Notes under the pieces: generated by a model
Databases searched by the model: none
What the model was told of the DNA's origin: nothing
Seen by the model: the letters and a program-made list of their open reading frames with translations, nothing else
Shown: in pieces, positions 38,066 to 46,973 of the stretch
How the letters are laid out: each line of letters opens with the position of its first letter
Position numbering within the stretch: position 1 is the stretch's first letter
Made by a program: the position numbers and the translations under genes
DNA from: Pseudidiomarina donghaiensis
GTDB taxonomy: Bacteria; Pseudomonadota; Gammaproteobacteria; Enterobacterales; Alteromonadaceae
Reading direction: 5' to 3'
Length of the DNA stretch: 64,000 nt
NCBI RefSeq assembly: GCF_900116895.1
Contig: NZ_FPCF01000001.1
Span: forward strand, 310,001-374,000

Positions 38066-38755
38066 TTAGTTAAGGTTGAAGGTATCGCGAATAATTTGAC
38101 CGGTAAACTGCGTTTTTAAATAAAAGCCTCGCGGCAAGGTTTGAATGGCTTCGCCGTTGGCGCCAATAGCATCGGTTAGTACACGGCTGTTGGCGGCCTT
38201 GGGACGCAGTTGCAGCACTTCGCCTTGATGGGCGGTAATGGATTCCACTTCGCCTAAGGCTATTTTGTCCATGTGTTCTTGCCAATCGGCTTTCAATTGA
38301 GCCTCTTGGGCGGCGCTTGGCTGCCACAAAAATGCAGTGCCAATGGTGCGTTCGGCCAACGGTACCTCACGGCGACCGTCGATGGGAATCCACAACACAC
38401 ATTGTAGTTTATTGCGCACGTTGCTGCTTTCCCATGTTAGCTCATGCACGTTTATAAGCGGCGTAGTGCACACAAAGGTGGTTTCTAGTGGCTTGCCGTT
38501 GGCATCTAACGGAATGGTTTTTAGCTCCACGCCAAGCTCAGGGAAGTCTTGTAATGCTTGTGAACCCGCGCTAGCGCCTAGCGCACTTTCGAGCAACTGC
38601 CCCACCCAACCTTTGTTACGGCGTAAATCTTTGGGCACCACCATGCCTTGTTCGGCAGCTAATTCGGCGAAGCTGTATCCAGCGAGCGCGCTGGCCTTAT
38701 CAAAGAGCTGTTTAAGCTGCACATTTACCTCATCGAAACGGATTAATCCTTTCAT
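38066..38755 (-). CDS. mutH: DNA mismatch repair endonuclease MutH
   Basis: A 229-residue MutH with the catalytic triad D70, E77, K79 in [11 protein letters not shown] at exactly the E. coli numbering, and the N-terminal [15 protein letters not shown]. It nicks the unmethylated strand at hemimethylated GATC sites during mismatch repair, which implies Dam methylation in this organism. It is divergent from rppH, an arrangement conserved in many gammaproteobacteria. Confidence 0.98.
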   Translation of the reverse strand: MKGLIRFDEVNVQLKQLFDKASALAGYSFAELAAEQGMVVPKDLRRNKGWVGQLLESALGASAGSQALQDFPELGVELKTIPLDANGKPLETTFVCTTPLINVHELTWESSNVRNKLQCVLWIPIDGRREVPLAERTIGTAFLWQPSAAQEAQLKADWQEHMDKIALGEVESITAHQGEVLQLRPKAANSRVLTDAIGANGEAIQTLPRGFYLKTQFTGQIIRDTFNLN

Positions 38756-38812
38756 TCATGACGCGATTATGGAAAAATCCAAAGCATATGTCGAATTTAT
38801 GAGGGCGCTCGC

Positions 38813-39331
38813 GTGATAGACGCAGAAGGATTCCGCGCTAACGTAGGAATCATTATCTGTAACGAGCAGGGACAGGTATTTTGGGCGCGTCGATTCGGGC
38901 AACATAGTTGGCAGTTTCCGCAAGGCGGAATAGATGATGGCGAAACGCCAGAACAGGCTATGTATCGCGAGCTCTGGGAAGAGGTCGGATTAAAGCCCGA
39001 ACAAGTTGAATTAGTTTATACCAGTCGGCAATGGCTCCGTTATCGGTTGCCAAAGCGCTTGGTACGACGCGAACAGCGGCCGACCTGTATTGGTCAAAAA
39101 CAGAAATGGTTCTTACTGCGGTTAAAATGTAATGAACAGGATGTAAACGTCACTCAGTCGTCGCATCCTGAATTTGATGATTGGCGTTGGGTGAGTTTTT
39201 GGTACCCTGTGCGACAAGTTGTGTCGTTTAAGCGTGAGGTTTATCGCCGTGTACTGAAAGAGTTCAGCGCGGTGGTGTTAAACCTGCAGTCACATAAACG
39301 TCACCGTCCAGCCCGGCGCCGCCGTTCTTGA
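38813..39331 (+). CDS. rppH: RNA pyrophosphohydrolase
   Basis: A 172-residue Nudix hydrolase; the Nudix box is [23 protein letters not shown]. The N-terminal [27 protein letters not shown] and C-terminal basic tail are typical of RppH/NudH. It removes pyrophosphate from the 5' end of mRNAs and so starts RNase E decay. The start is GTG with GAGG about 8 nt upstream. It is first gene of the rppH-ptsP-TSUP-lgt-thyA run. Confidence 0.97.
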   Translation: MIDAEGFRANVGIIICNEQGQVFWARRFGQHSWQFPQGGIDDGETPEQAMYRELWEEVGLKPEQVELVYTSRQWLRYRLPKRLVRREQRPTCIGQKQKWFLLRLKCNEQDVNVTQSSHPEFDDWRWVSFWYPVRQVVSFKREVYRRVLKEFSAVVLNLQSHKRHRPARRRRS

Positions 39332-39358
39332 GTCGGTAGCTCTTAGGTTAAACAACGT

Positions 39359-41632
39359 ATGCTTCGAGTACTGCAACGCATTGTGGAAGCGGTGAATCAG
39401 GCGCCAGATTTTGAGCTGGCGCTACAAACCATGGTGCGTCAAGTAAAAGAAGCCTTACATACCGACTCCTGTACCGTTTACTTAGCCGACCACGAGCAAC
39501 ATATGTTTGCCTTGGCGGCTACTGATGGCCTAGAAATTCGCTCGGATGAGCCCATTCATGTGCCGTTTGGCGAAGGTGTTATTAGCTTGGCCGCCTCGCG
39601 TGAAGAGCCACTGAATATTCCCAACGCTTCTGAACACCCAGCCTTTCTAAAGTTAGAGCACGTTATTGAAGACCGCTACAAAGCCATGCTAGCGGCGCCG
39701 GTTATTCATCGGCGTCGGGTGCTCGGTGTACTTGCCGTGCAGCAAGAGCATGCGCGCGCCTTTACCCGCGACGAGGAAGCCTTTGTGGTGACTTTAGCGG
39801 CGCAGTTAGCGGTGGTTATTGCGCATGCTGAAGCCAAAGGCCTGTTGCGCACCGCCAAGCAATCACCATGGTTGCAGACAATCAAGGGTTTACCGGCCGC
39901 ACCTGGTGTGGCCATTGGCGAAGCTTTTGTGGTGAAGCCACCAGCCCGGCTAAGTGAAGTCACCCCCAAACGTAGTGACATGCACGAACACGAAATTCGT
40001 GCCTTTCGCGCTGCAGTCGCGCGTACGCGGCAAGAATTGCTCGACATTAGCGACAGCATGAAAGGCCATGTGGCCGAAGAAACCCTAGCAATTTTTGACG
40101 TTTACCACGCCATGATGGACTCGGCGAGTTTGGGCCAGCAAGTTGAACAAACCATTCAGGACGGCTGGCGCGCACAAACCGCCCTAAAAATGGTGGTCGA
40201 GCAGCTTGTCGATCAGTTTGAAAACCTCGACGACGAATACATACGCGAACGTGCCAGCGACGTGCGTGACTTGGGCAATCGTATTTTGGCCCATTTGCAA
40301 AATCGCGAGGCACGCAATTTAACGCCGCCGTCGCAATGCATCTTAGTGGCTGACGAAGTCACCGCCACTATGCTAGCGGAACTACCGCAAGCCGACATTA
40401 TTGGTATGGTGTCATTGCGCGGCTCGGGTAACTCGCATGCGGCCATTATGGCGCGCAGCATGGGCATTCCGGCAGTGCTTGGCGTTGACAGCATTGCCCT
40501 AAACGACGTTAACGGCGAAACCCTCATTGTTGACGGTTACAATGGCGACGTGTTCGTAAATCCGCCGCTGCAGGTTGAAAACGAATACCGCCAATTGGCT
40601 GATGAAGAGCTGGCGCTGCGGCAAAAAGTGATGCAAGCGCGCAGCCTTCCGGCGGAAACCCTTGACGGGGTACGGGTGCAGCTACACTTAAACGTCGGCC
40701 TCAATACCGAGCGCGACTGGCTCAATGATCTCAATGTGCAGGGCGTTGGCCTGTATCGCACAGAAATTCCGTTTATGATGCGCGAGCGCTTGCCCACCGA
40801 AGACGAGCAAGAAGAGCTGTACGCGCAAGTGCTTGAACAATTTCGTGGCGCCCCAGTAGTCATGCGCACCCTAGATGTTGGCGGTGACAAGCCGCTGCCG
40901 TATTTGCCCATGAATGAAGAAAATCCGTTTTTGGGCTGGCGCGGTATTCGCTTAACGCTTGATCACCCCGAAATATTTCTGGTGCAAATTCGGGCACTGT
41001 TGCGCGCCTCGGTGGGGCGCAATAACTTACGTATTTTGCTGCCTATGATTACCAGCGCCGAAGAAGTTGACGAAGCAGTACGGATGATTCATCAGGCTTA
41101 CCATGAAGTGGCCGAAGAACTCGCCTGCAGCGTTGATGAGCAACTGTATGAGCCACAAATTGGCGTCATGATTGAAGTGCCAGCTATGATTTATCAGCTG
41201 CACTGCGTGGCTGACAAAGTCGATTTTTTCTCGGTGGGCACCAATGATTTAACCCAATATATGCTTGCGGTCGATCGCAACAATTCACGAGTAGCTAGCT
41301 TGTATGATGCGTTTCACCCGGCGGTTCTGCATGCTTTGAAGCAAATTATTGATCGCTGCGACGAGCTCAATAAACCAGTGTCGGTGTGTGGTGAATTAGC
41401 TGGTGAGCCGGGCGGGGCCTTATTGTTGCTGGCGATGGGCTATCGCAACTTAAGTATGAACAGCTACAATATTGATCGTATTCGCTGGATTATTCGCCAT
41501 ATTCAAGCCGCCGACTTAAATGACGTGCTGCAGCAAGCGCTGGCGGCGCGCACCCCGCAAGAAGTGAAAAAACACGTGGTTATGGCGCTCGAAAATGCGG
41601 GGCTTGGTGGTTTTGTCAGGGCGGGAAGCTAA
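39359..41632 (+). CDS. ptsP: Phosphoenolpyruvate-protein phosphotransferase PtsP (EI-Ntr)
   Basis: A 757-residue EI-Ntr: an N-terminal GAF domain (about residues 1-160; CTVYLADHEQHMFAL, VPFGEGVIS), the PEP-utiliser domain with the phospho-histidine H360 in GSGNSHAAIMARSMGIPAV, and the C-terminal PEP-binding TIM barrel (YRTEIPFMMRERLP, GVMIEVPAM, FSVGTNDLTQY). It passes phosphate to NPr and EIIA-Ntr, linking nitrogen and potassium status to regulation. The ptsO/ptsN partners are not in this window. Confidence 0.97.
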   Translation: MLRVLQRIVEAVNQAPDFELALQTMVRQVKEALHTDSCTVYLADHEQHMFALAATDGLEIRSDEPIHVPFGEGVISLAASREEPLNIPNASEHPAFLKLEHVIEDRYKAMLAAPVIHRRRVLGVLAVQQEHARAFTRDEEAFVVTLAAQLAVVIAHAEAKGLLRTAKQSPWLQTIKGLPAAPGVAIGEAFVVKPPARLSEVTPKRSDMHEHEIRAFRAAVARTRQELLDISDSMKGHVAEETLAIFDVYHAMMDSASLGQQVEQTIQDGWRAQTALKMVVEQLVDQFENLDDEYIRERASDVRDLGNRILAHLQNREARNLTPPSQCILVADEVTATMLAELPQADIIGMVSLRGSGNSHAAIMARSMGIPAVLGVDSIALNDVNGETLIVDGYNGDVFVNPPLQVENEYRQLADEELALRQKVMQARSLPAETLDGVRVQLHLNVGLNTERDWLNDLNVQGVGLYRTEIPFMMRERLPTEDEQEELYAQVLEQFRGAPVVMRTLDVGGDKPLPYLPMNEENPFLGWRGIRLTLDHPEIFLVQIRALLRASVGRNNLRILLPMITSAEEVDEAVRMIHQAYHEVAEELACSVDEQLYEPQIGVMIEVPAMIYQLHCVADKVDFFSVGTNDLTQYMLAVDRNNSRVASLYDAFHPAVLHALKQIIDRCDELNKPVSVCGELAGEPGGALLLLAMGYRNLSMNSYNIDRIRWIIRHIQAADLNDVLQQALAARTPQEVKKHVVMALENAGLGGFVRAGS

Positions 41633-41641
41633 GGAGAACAT

Positions 41642-42433
41642 GTGCTGTTAGCAGGCTGGTTATGGTGTCTTGCCGGGGGCGTAGTCGCGGGGCTACTTGC
41701 TGGCATGCTCGGTATCGGTGGCGGCCTAGTTATAGTTCCCTTGTTAATTTACCTACTGCCACTGCTTGGGGTAGCGCCCGATTTAGTCGTACAAATGGCG
41801 GTGGCTACCTCGCTCGCCACCATTGTTATGACCACCTTAAGCTCGGCGCGCTCTCATCTTAAACACGGCCAAGTCAGCTTCTTTTGGGTACGCCGCCTTA
41901 TTCCAGGGCTTATGGTTGGGGCTGTGTGTGGCGCCTGGTTAGCTACTATGCTCGACCCAGACTGGCTGCAACGCATATTCGCGGTGGTGCTCATGGCGCT
42001 GTCCATTCGAATGCTCATACCACAGCGCAGTGGCGAACCGCTAACCGAAGTATCAAAACGCTTGATGGCGCTTATTAGTACTGGCATGGGAACACTGTCA
42101 GCGCTCGTCGGTATTGGCGGCGGCTCCTTAACAGTGCCGCTATTGCAGCGTTTAAGGGTTCCTATTCGTCAAGCAATTGCGGTATCCTCAGTGGGTAGTT
42201 TAAGCATTGGCTTAAGCGCGGTTATTGCTTTTGTGGTGTTAGGCCAACAGCTTGAAGGCGCTGATGGCTTATTTGGTTACGTGCATGTGCAAGCGTGGTT
42301 AGCCATTTCTATTGCCTCAATGCTCTGTGCACCCATTGGTGCCAGCTTAACCCAGCGCTTGCCGGTAAAACATTTGCAGCGCGGTTTCGCGGTATTTTTA
42401 GTCATTATTTCAATAAAACTCGTCATAGGATAA
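41642..42433 (+). CDS. TSUP family (TauE/SafE) membrane transporter
   Basis: A 263-residue, roughly eight-helix membrane protein with the duplicated TSUP motif GMLGIGGGLVIVPLLIYLLP and ALVGIGGGSLTVPLLQRL. TSUP members move sulfite, sulfonates or related anions; the substrate here is unknown. The start is GTG after AAGGAG. It occupies the conserved slot between ptsP and lgt, ending 3 nt before lgt. Confidence 0.88.
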   Translation: MLLAGWLWCLAGGVVAGLLAGMLGIGGGLVIVPLLIYLLPLLGVAPDLVVQMAVATSLATIVMTTLSSARSHLKHGQVSFFWVRRLIPGLMVGAVCGAWLATMLDPDWLQRIFAVVLMALSIRMLIPQRSGEPLTEVSKRLMALISTGMGTLSALVGIGGGSLTVPLLQRLRVPIRQAIAVSSVGSLSIGLSAVIAFVVLGQQLEGADGLFGYVHVQAWLAISIASMLCAPIGASLTQRLPVKHLQRGFAVFLVIISIKLVIG

Positions 42434-42436
42434 TTC

Positions 42437-43243
42437 ATGCAGTCAGACTATTTGGTGCACCCCAATATCGACCCTATTATTGTCAGTATTGGCCCGTTTG
42501 ACTTGCGCTGGTACGGGTTAATGTACCTCGTTGGCTTTTTATTCGCGTGGTGGTGGGGCAATCGCCAATGCCGCATGCCGCACCATGCCGCCCAAGGCTG
42601 GACAGAAAAGCGCTTTAGCGACTTGCTGTTCTGGGCCTTTATGGGGGTTATTTTAGGCGGACGCGTAGGTTATGTACTGTTCTATCAATTCGAACGTTTT
42701 ATAGATAACCCCTTGTATTTATTTGACATTACTAGCGGCGGCATGTCGTTCCACGGTGGCTTGCTAGGTGTGCTGACGGTACTTTGGATTTTCTCTGTGA
42801 AATCAAAGCAATCGTTTTTGGCCATTGGCGACTTTGTCGCGCCACTGGTGCCTGTGGGCTTGGGCGCTGGGCGTATTGGCAACTTCATTAATGGGGAACT
42901 GTGGGGCCGCGTTACCGACGTACCTTGGGCCATGATTTTCCCCGCCGCAGGGCCAGAGCCACGGCACCCGTCACAGTTGTATCAAGCCGGCCTTGAAGGC
43001 TTGGCATTGTTTATTATTTTGGCATTTTACAGCCGCAAGCCACGACCAACGGGCGCCATTGGTGGCTTATTCTTAATCGGTTATGGCCTGGCCCGCTTTG
43101 TAGTGGAGTACGCGCGCCAACCGGACCAGCATTTGGGCTTGTTGCTATTTGGCTGGTCAATGGGGCAATGGTTGTCTGCGCCGATGATTGTGGGCGGCGT
43201 ATTGTTAATGGTATTTGCCTATAAACGTGGGAGCAAAGTGTGA
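42437..43243 (+). CDS. lgt: Prolipoprotein diacylglyceryl transferase
   Basis: A 268-residue integral membrane enzyme with seven helices. It shows [30 protein letters not shown] (the Lgt signature), RHPSQLYQA and the C-terminal EYARQPD. It transfers diacylglycerol to the lipobox Cys, the first step in maturing the lipoproteins encoded elsewhere in this window. Its stop overlaps the thyA GTG start, as in many gammaproteobacteria. Confidence 0.98.
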   Translation: MQSDYLVHPNIDPIIVSIGPFDLRWYGLMYLVGFLFAWWWGNRQCRMPHHAAQGWTEKRFSDLLFWAFMGVILGGRVGYVLFYQFERFIDNPLYLFDITSGGMSFHGGLLGVLTVLWIFSVKSKQSFLAIGDFVAPLVPVGLGAGRIGNFINGELWGRVTDVPWAMIFPAAGPEPRHPSQLYQAGLEGLALFIILAFYSRKPRPTGAIGGLFLIGYGLARFVVEYARQPDQHLGLLLFGWSMGQWLSAPMIVGGVLLMVFAYKRGSKV

Positions 43244-44091
43244 AACAGTACTTAGACTTATGCCAACGCATTGTCGATGAAGGCGTGTGGGTAGCAAACG
43301 AACGCACTGGCAAACACTGCCTCACGGTCATTAACGCTGACTTAGAATATCGCGTTGATCGCAACGAATTCCCGCTCATTACCACCCGCAAAAGTTACTG
43401 GAAAGCGGCTATTGCCGAGCTGCTTGGGTACATTCGTGGCTACTCGAACGCCGCCGACTTTCGTGCGCTAGGCACCCCAACGTGGGACGCCAACGCCAAC
43501 TTAAACGAAGCCTGGCTAGCTAACCCGCACCGCAAGGGCGAAGACGACATGGGCCGCGTATACGGCGTACAAGGCCGTGCCTGGGCGAAGCCCGATGGCG
43601 GTGTGGTTGATCAACTACGCAAGGTGGTGGATAACCTATCGCGTGGCTTGGATGACCGTGGCGAAATTATCAGCTTTTATAACCCCGGCGAGTTTCACAT
43701 GGGCTGTTTGCGCCCGTGCATGCACACTCATAATTTCTCGCTGCTTGGCGACACCTTGTACTTAACCAGCTACCAACGCTCATGCGACGTACCGCTGGGT
43801 TTAAACTTCAACCAAGTACAAGTGTTCACGTTTTTGGCACTGATGGCGCAAATTACTGGCCGCAAAGCCGGCGTGGCCTACCACAAAATTGTGAACGCTC
43901 ATATTTACGAAGACCAACTTGAATTAATGCGGGACGTGCAACTAAAGCGCGAGCCTTTTCCCGCACCGCAGCTGGAAATCAACCCCGATATTAAGTCACT
44001 CGAAGACTTAGAAACCTGGGTGACCATGGACGACTTCGCCGTTCACAACTACCAACATCACCCAGCCATTCAATACCCCTTTAGCGTGTAG
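43240..44091 (+). CDS. thyA: Thymidylate synthase
   Basis: A 283-residue ThyA of the longer Vibrio/Shewanella type. The catalytic Cys is C160 in CLRPCMHTH, followed by [14 protein letters not shown] (dUMP phosphate-binding Arg/Ser) and [14 protein letters not shown]. It converts dUMP to dTMP using methylene-THF, regenerated by FolA. The start is GTG, overlapping lgt. The stop TAG is the head of REP element R7, which begins the border of the toxin-antitoxin region. Confidence 0.97.
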   Translation: MKQYLDLCQRIVDEGVWVANERTGKHCLTVINADLEYRVDRNEFPLITTRKSYWKAAIAELLGYIRGYSNAADFRALGTPTWDANANLNEAWLANPHRKGEDDMGRVYGVQGRAWAKPDGGVVDQLRKVVDNLSRGLDDRGEIISFYNPGEFHMGCLRPCMHTHNFSLLGDTLYLTSYQRSCDVPLGLNFNQVQVFTFLALMAQITGRKAGVAYHKIVNAHIYEDQLELMRDVQLKREPFPAPQLEINPDIKSLEDLETWVTMDDFAVHNYQHHPAIQYPFSV

Positions 44092-44411
44092 CCCGGCGTT
44101 ATACGCCGGGTGGCGCGTAGCGCCGTTAATGGTTAGTACCCAGCCATTACTCTGATTTTGTTAATGTTCCGTTTATGTAACATTATAATCTTTTTCTAGG
44201 TATAAAGTCCCTTTTGGGTAACATTGTGTATTTTCTTGCTATTTAATAATTTAAAGCTAAACTCCTATAAAGTGCAAAATTAGGAACTTTAATGGTTTTA
44301 ATGTTCTTAAAGGTAAATATATAGAACTTTAATGGTGTTGAGTCTGCAGGTGCTGACTAATGTTCGAGAATAACAGCGCTACGCGCTACCCGGCGTAGAA
44401 CGCCGGGCTAC
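44088..44411. repeat. REP head and inverted tail (R7) flanking an AT-rich island between thyA and hipB
   Basis: The head GTAGCCCGGCGTTATACGCC with mini-hairpin GGCGCGTAGCGCC starts at the thyA stop. The inverted tail CAGCGCTACGCGCTA, CCCGGCGTAGAACGCCGGG, CTAC ends at 44411. Unlike other pairs, the 240 bp between are strongly AT-rich and hold two 12-bp direct repeats GAACTTTAATGG (44284 and 44324, 40 bp apart) plus a TATAAT at about 44184. No gene is seen here. The island may be the hipBA promoter region or acquired DNA. Confidence 0.8.
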
Positions 44412-44413
44412 GA

Positions 44414-44478
44414 ACCACGAACAGCGAAGCGGACGAGCAGCGCAGCGCACGAACCACGAACAGCGAAGCGGACGAATA
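44414..44478. repeat. Family 2 repeat, copy g, reaching the hipB start codon
   Basis: It contains ACCACGAACAGCGAAGCGGACGA twice in direct order around GCAGCGCAGCGCACG, then GAATAATG. The last ATG is the start codon of the HipB-like gene, whose ribosome site must therefore come from the repeat. Confidence 0.8.
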
Positions 44479-44829
44479 ATGCAACTAAGCGACTTATCAC
44501 CAGCCGCGCTTGCCGAAGAACTCGGCCAACGTCTCAAGCAAGCTAGGCTGAATGCCAATATTACCCAAGCTGAGCTGGCCAAGCGCGCCGGCGTCAGCCG
44601 TAAAATTGTGCTTAGCGCTGAAAAAGGTCAAGTGCAGCTGGAAAACTTCGCTGCGCTATTGTTGGCGCTAGGGCTCGCCGAGCAGCTGAATAATTTCATT
44701 CCCAAACCACAAATTTCGCCAATTCAGCTGCAAAAGTTGCAAGGCAAAAAGCGCGAGCGGGCAAGCGGTAGTCGTGCCGGCAGCAATCAACCAAGCGATG
44801 CAATCGACGAAGGTGAGCCATCATGGTGA
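44479..44829 (+). CDS. HipB-like XRE antitoxin
   Basis: A 116-residue XRE-family helix-turn-helix protein: LGQRLKQARLNANITQAELAKRAGVSRKIVLSAEKGQVQLENFAALLLALG. The C-terminal part is basic and disordered (QGKKRERASGSRAGSN). It pairs with the HipA-like kinase whose start overlaps its stop by 7 nt. It probably represses the operon and holds the toxin. The start ATG lies at the end of a family 2 repeat and lacks a clear Shine-Dalgarno sequence; AAGCGGA is the nearest candidate. Confidence 0.85.
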   Translation: MQLSDLSPAALAEELGQRLKQARLNANITQAELAKRAGVSRKIVLSAEKGQVQLENFAALLLALGLAEQLNNFIPKPQISPIQLQKLQGKKRERASGSRAGSNQPSDAIDEGEPSW

Positions 44830-46151
44830 TGGAAGTTGTCAGTGTTTGGTATCACGAGCACGAAGTTGGCGCATTAAGCTTTGACAGCGACCAAGGCTTT
44901 GGTGCTTTTGAGTACACGCCAGAGTTTATTCGCAGCGGCCTCGAATTAGCGCCATTAACCATGCCGCTGCCAGCTACTGGCACCAAGCAAATTTTTAGCT
45001 TTCCGCAGCTTAATAACGCCACTTTTCATGGGCTTCCTGGGCTAGTGGCTGACTCACTGCCGGATGATTTCGGCAATGCAGTGCTGAATGCCTGGGTGGC
45101 AAACCGCGGTCTGCAACCTAGCGATATTACCCCACTGCAACGCCTGCAATACACCGGCAAACGTGGCATGGGCGCCCTTGAATATCGGCCCGCCACCAAA
45201 GTGCGTGGCTTTGAAGCGCTACAGCAAGTAAACATTGCGCAACTGACTGAAATTGCCCAAGAGGTGCTTGATCACCGCGCGCAGTTTCAGCAAAACCTGC
45301 CAAGTAACGGCGATATCGACCGCGAAGCCATGCTGGCGTTGTTGTCGGTGGGAACCAGTGCCGGCGGTGCCCGGCCCAAAGCGGTGCTGGCTTTTAACCA
45401 TGACTTTTCACAGGTGCGTTCAGGTCAAACCGACGCGCCTGAAGGCTTTACCCATTACTTGATGAAGTTTGACGGGGTAAAAGAAAGCGGCAGCGGCCAT
45501 GAAACCTTCGGTGACCCCCAAGGCTATGGGGCCATGGAGTATGTGTACTATTTAATGGCAAGTGCCTGCGGCATTGACATGATGCCGTGCCATTTATTGC
45601 CAGAAGGCAACCGCCGGCATTTTCTTACGCAGCGCTTTGATCGCATTGGAAACACCAAAATACATACCCAAACGCTCAACGGCATTGCCCACGTAGACTA
45701 CAAACAACCGGGTAGTTTCTCGTACAGCGAACTTTTCGCGGTGGCCCGCAAGCTGCGGTTAACCGCACCTGAAGCCGAACAACTGATGCGCCGCATGATC
45801 TTTAACTTAGTGGCGCGTAATCACGACGACCACGCCAAGAACTTTGCCTTTCAGTATCGCGATAGCCGCTGGCAGCTGGCTCCGGCTTATGATGTTGCCT
45901 ATAGCTATAAACCCGACAGCAAATGGGTGAACCAGCATTGGATGCAACTAAACAGCAAACGTGAAAACTTCACCCGCGACGACATTTACAGTTTAGAAAA
46001 AGTCAGCCCACTGTTTAGTCGGCGCAAACTCGATGCCATGATCGATGAAACCATTGAAGCGGTCAGCCGCTGGCCGGTTCTTGCCAAAGAACACGATGTG
46101 CCCCAGGCACTTGCTAAGTTGATAGCGCGCCATCAGAGGCTCGACTTATAG
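44823..46151 (+). CDS. HipA-like serine/threonine kinase toxin
   Basis: A 442-residue HipA-family kinase. It shows an N-terminal HipA_N region (VWYHEHEVGALSFD), the couple-loop LPGLVADSLPDDFG, the ATP-binding VGTSAGGARPKAVLAF, the catalytic Asp D335 in NHDDHAKNF and the metal-binding YDVAYSY. All catalytic motifs are present, so it should be active. HipA of E. coli phosphorylates GltX; this longer relative may act on another target. It is translationally coupled to the antitoxin. Confidence 0.88.
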   Translation: MVMEVVSVWYHEHEVGALSFDSDQGFGAFEYTPEFIRSGLELAPLTMPLPATGTKQIFSFPQLNNATFHGLPGLVADSLPDDFGNAVLNAWVANRGLQPSDITPLQRLQYTGKRGMGALEYRPATKVRGFEALQQVNIAQLTEIAQEVLDHRAQFQQNLPSNGDIDREAMLALLSVGTSAGGARPKAVLAFNHDFSQVRSGQTDAPEGFTHYLMKFDGVKESGSGHETFGDPQGYGAMEYVYYLMASACGIDMMPCHLLPEGNRRHFLTQRFDRIGNTKIHTQTLNGIAHVDYKQPGSFSYSELFAVARKLRLTAPEAEQLMRRMIFNLVARNHDDHAKNFAFQYRDSRWQLAPAYDVAYSYKPDSKWVNQHWMQLNSKRENFTRDDIYSLEKVSPLFSRRKLDAMIDETIEAVSRWPVLAKEHDVPQALAKLIARHQRLDL

Positions 46152-46264
46152 AGCTCAGTGTGAGTATCTCGAAACAGTAGTTGGCGCCGGCTTTTTTCAG
46201 TCATCGGCATCAAAAATTCGTTGCGCAAACTCTGAATCACGACTACATTTGTGTATAAGTTTTG

Positions 46265-46283
46265 TGCGCATAGCTAATGCGCA
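46265..46283. promoter_or_regulatory. Candidate CcdA operator palindrome
   Basis: TGCGCAT-AGCTA-ATGCGCA, a 7-bp perfect-arm inverted repeat with a nearly symmetric centre, lies 86 bp upstream of the ccdA-like start. Its position fits autorepression by the antitoxin. The rest of the 217-bp gap shows nothing definite beyond a TATAAG about 10 bp upstream of the palindrome. Confidence 0.4.
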
Positions 46284-46368
46284 TAAAGGGCTGCTGGCAA
46301 TCAATGTCATTGACTCAAAGTTCAAGCCGACCACCACACCTACTGTCATGAATTAGAGGGGCATAGCA

Positions 46369-46602
46369 ATGAACTATCAAGCACCTAAAAAAGCGACCAA
46401 CTTGAGTGTTAGCGAACCCTTGTTGCAAGAAGCTAAAGCGTTGAAGATTAATTTGTCGGCAACATTTGAGGCGGCGCTAGTCGAAGAAGTACGTAAGCAA
46501 AAACAGCAACGTTGGCAGCAGGAAAATAAGCAGGCTATTCAAGAAGCGAATAGCTATGTTACCGAACATGGTTTGTTTGCCGCTAAGCATCGGGTGTTCT
46601 AA
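46369..46602 (+). CDS. CcdA family antitoxin
   Basis: A 77-residue CcdA: N-terminal ribbon-helix-helix (KKATNLSVSEPLLQEAKALKINLSATFEAAL) and a C-terminal toxin-binding tail (QQRWQQENKQAIQEANSYVTEHGLF) with the usual W and N-x-Y pattern. The stop TAA overlaps the CcdB ATG by one base (TAATG), so translation is coupled. The ribosome site is AGAGGGG about 8 nt upstream. Confidence 0.9.
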   Translation: MNYQAPKKATNLSVSEPLLQEAKALKINLSATFEAALVEEVRKQKQQRWQQENKQAIQEANSYVTEHGLFAAKHRVF

Positions 46603-46934
46603 TGGCACAGTTTGATGTGTATGAGAATTTGGATGCCGATACTCGAGAAGCCTATCCATTCTTTATCGACTTGCAAAATGATCTATTGCACGACTTGAAT
46701 ACGCGCGTTGTAGCGCCTCTTGTTCTTAAGCAAAGTTTTAAGCGCGCGCCGATACAAGCATTGTGTCCTGTTGTGCGTGGGATAAGGGCGCATGACAGTA
46801 ACGAAGAGTTCGTGGTGATGACGCATCAGCTTGCTAGTATTCCATTGCCGGCCAATCAAGTGCCAGTGGTTTCATTGAAAGACCAACGATATGTTCTGCT
46901 CAATGCGCTCGATTTTTTAATTACCGGCAGTTAG
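46602..46934 (+). CDS. CcdB family toxin with altered C-terminus
   Basis: A 110-residue CcdB: QFDVYENLDADTREAYPFFIDLQNDLL, RVVAPLV, LCPVVRG, FVVMTHQLASIPL and a closing helix LNALDFLITGS. In F-plasmid CcdB the last residues W-G-I are needed to poison gyrase; by eye alignment they are replaced here by T-G-S. The toxin may be weakened or have a changed target. A chromosomal CcdAB pair beside a HipBA pair makes this a small TA cluster. Confidence 0.85.
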   Translation: MAQFDVYENLDADTREAYPFFIDLQNDLLHDLNTRVVAPLVLKQSFKRAPIQALCPVVRGIRAHDSNEEFVVMTHQLASIPLPANQVPVVSLKDQRYVLLNALDFLITGS

Positions 46935-46973
46935 CTGATCACAAGCGGCAAAGAGCGTGGTAAAATTCGCCGC

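Noticed and set aside
43240-44091. ThyA active-site change because His after the catalytic Cys is Met
   Set aside because: The CLRPCM form and the 283-residue length are, as I recall, normal for the Vibrio/Shewanella type of ThyA.
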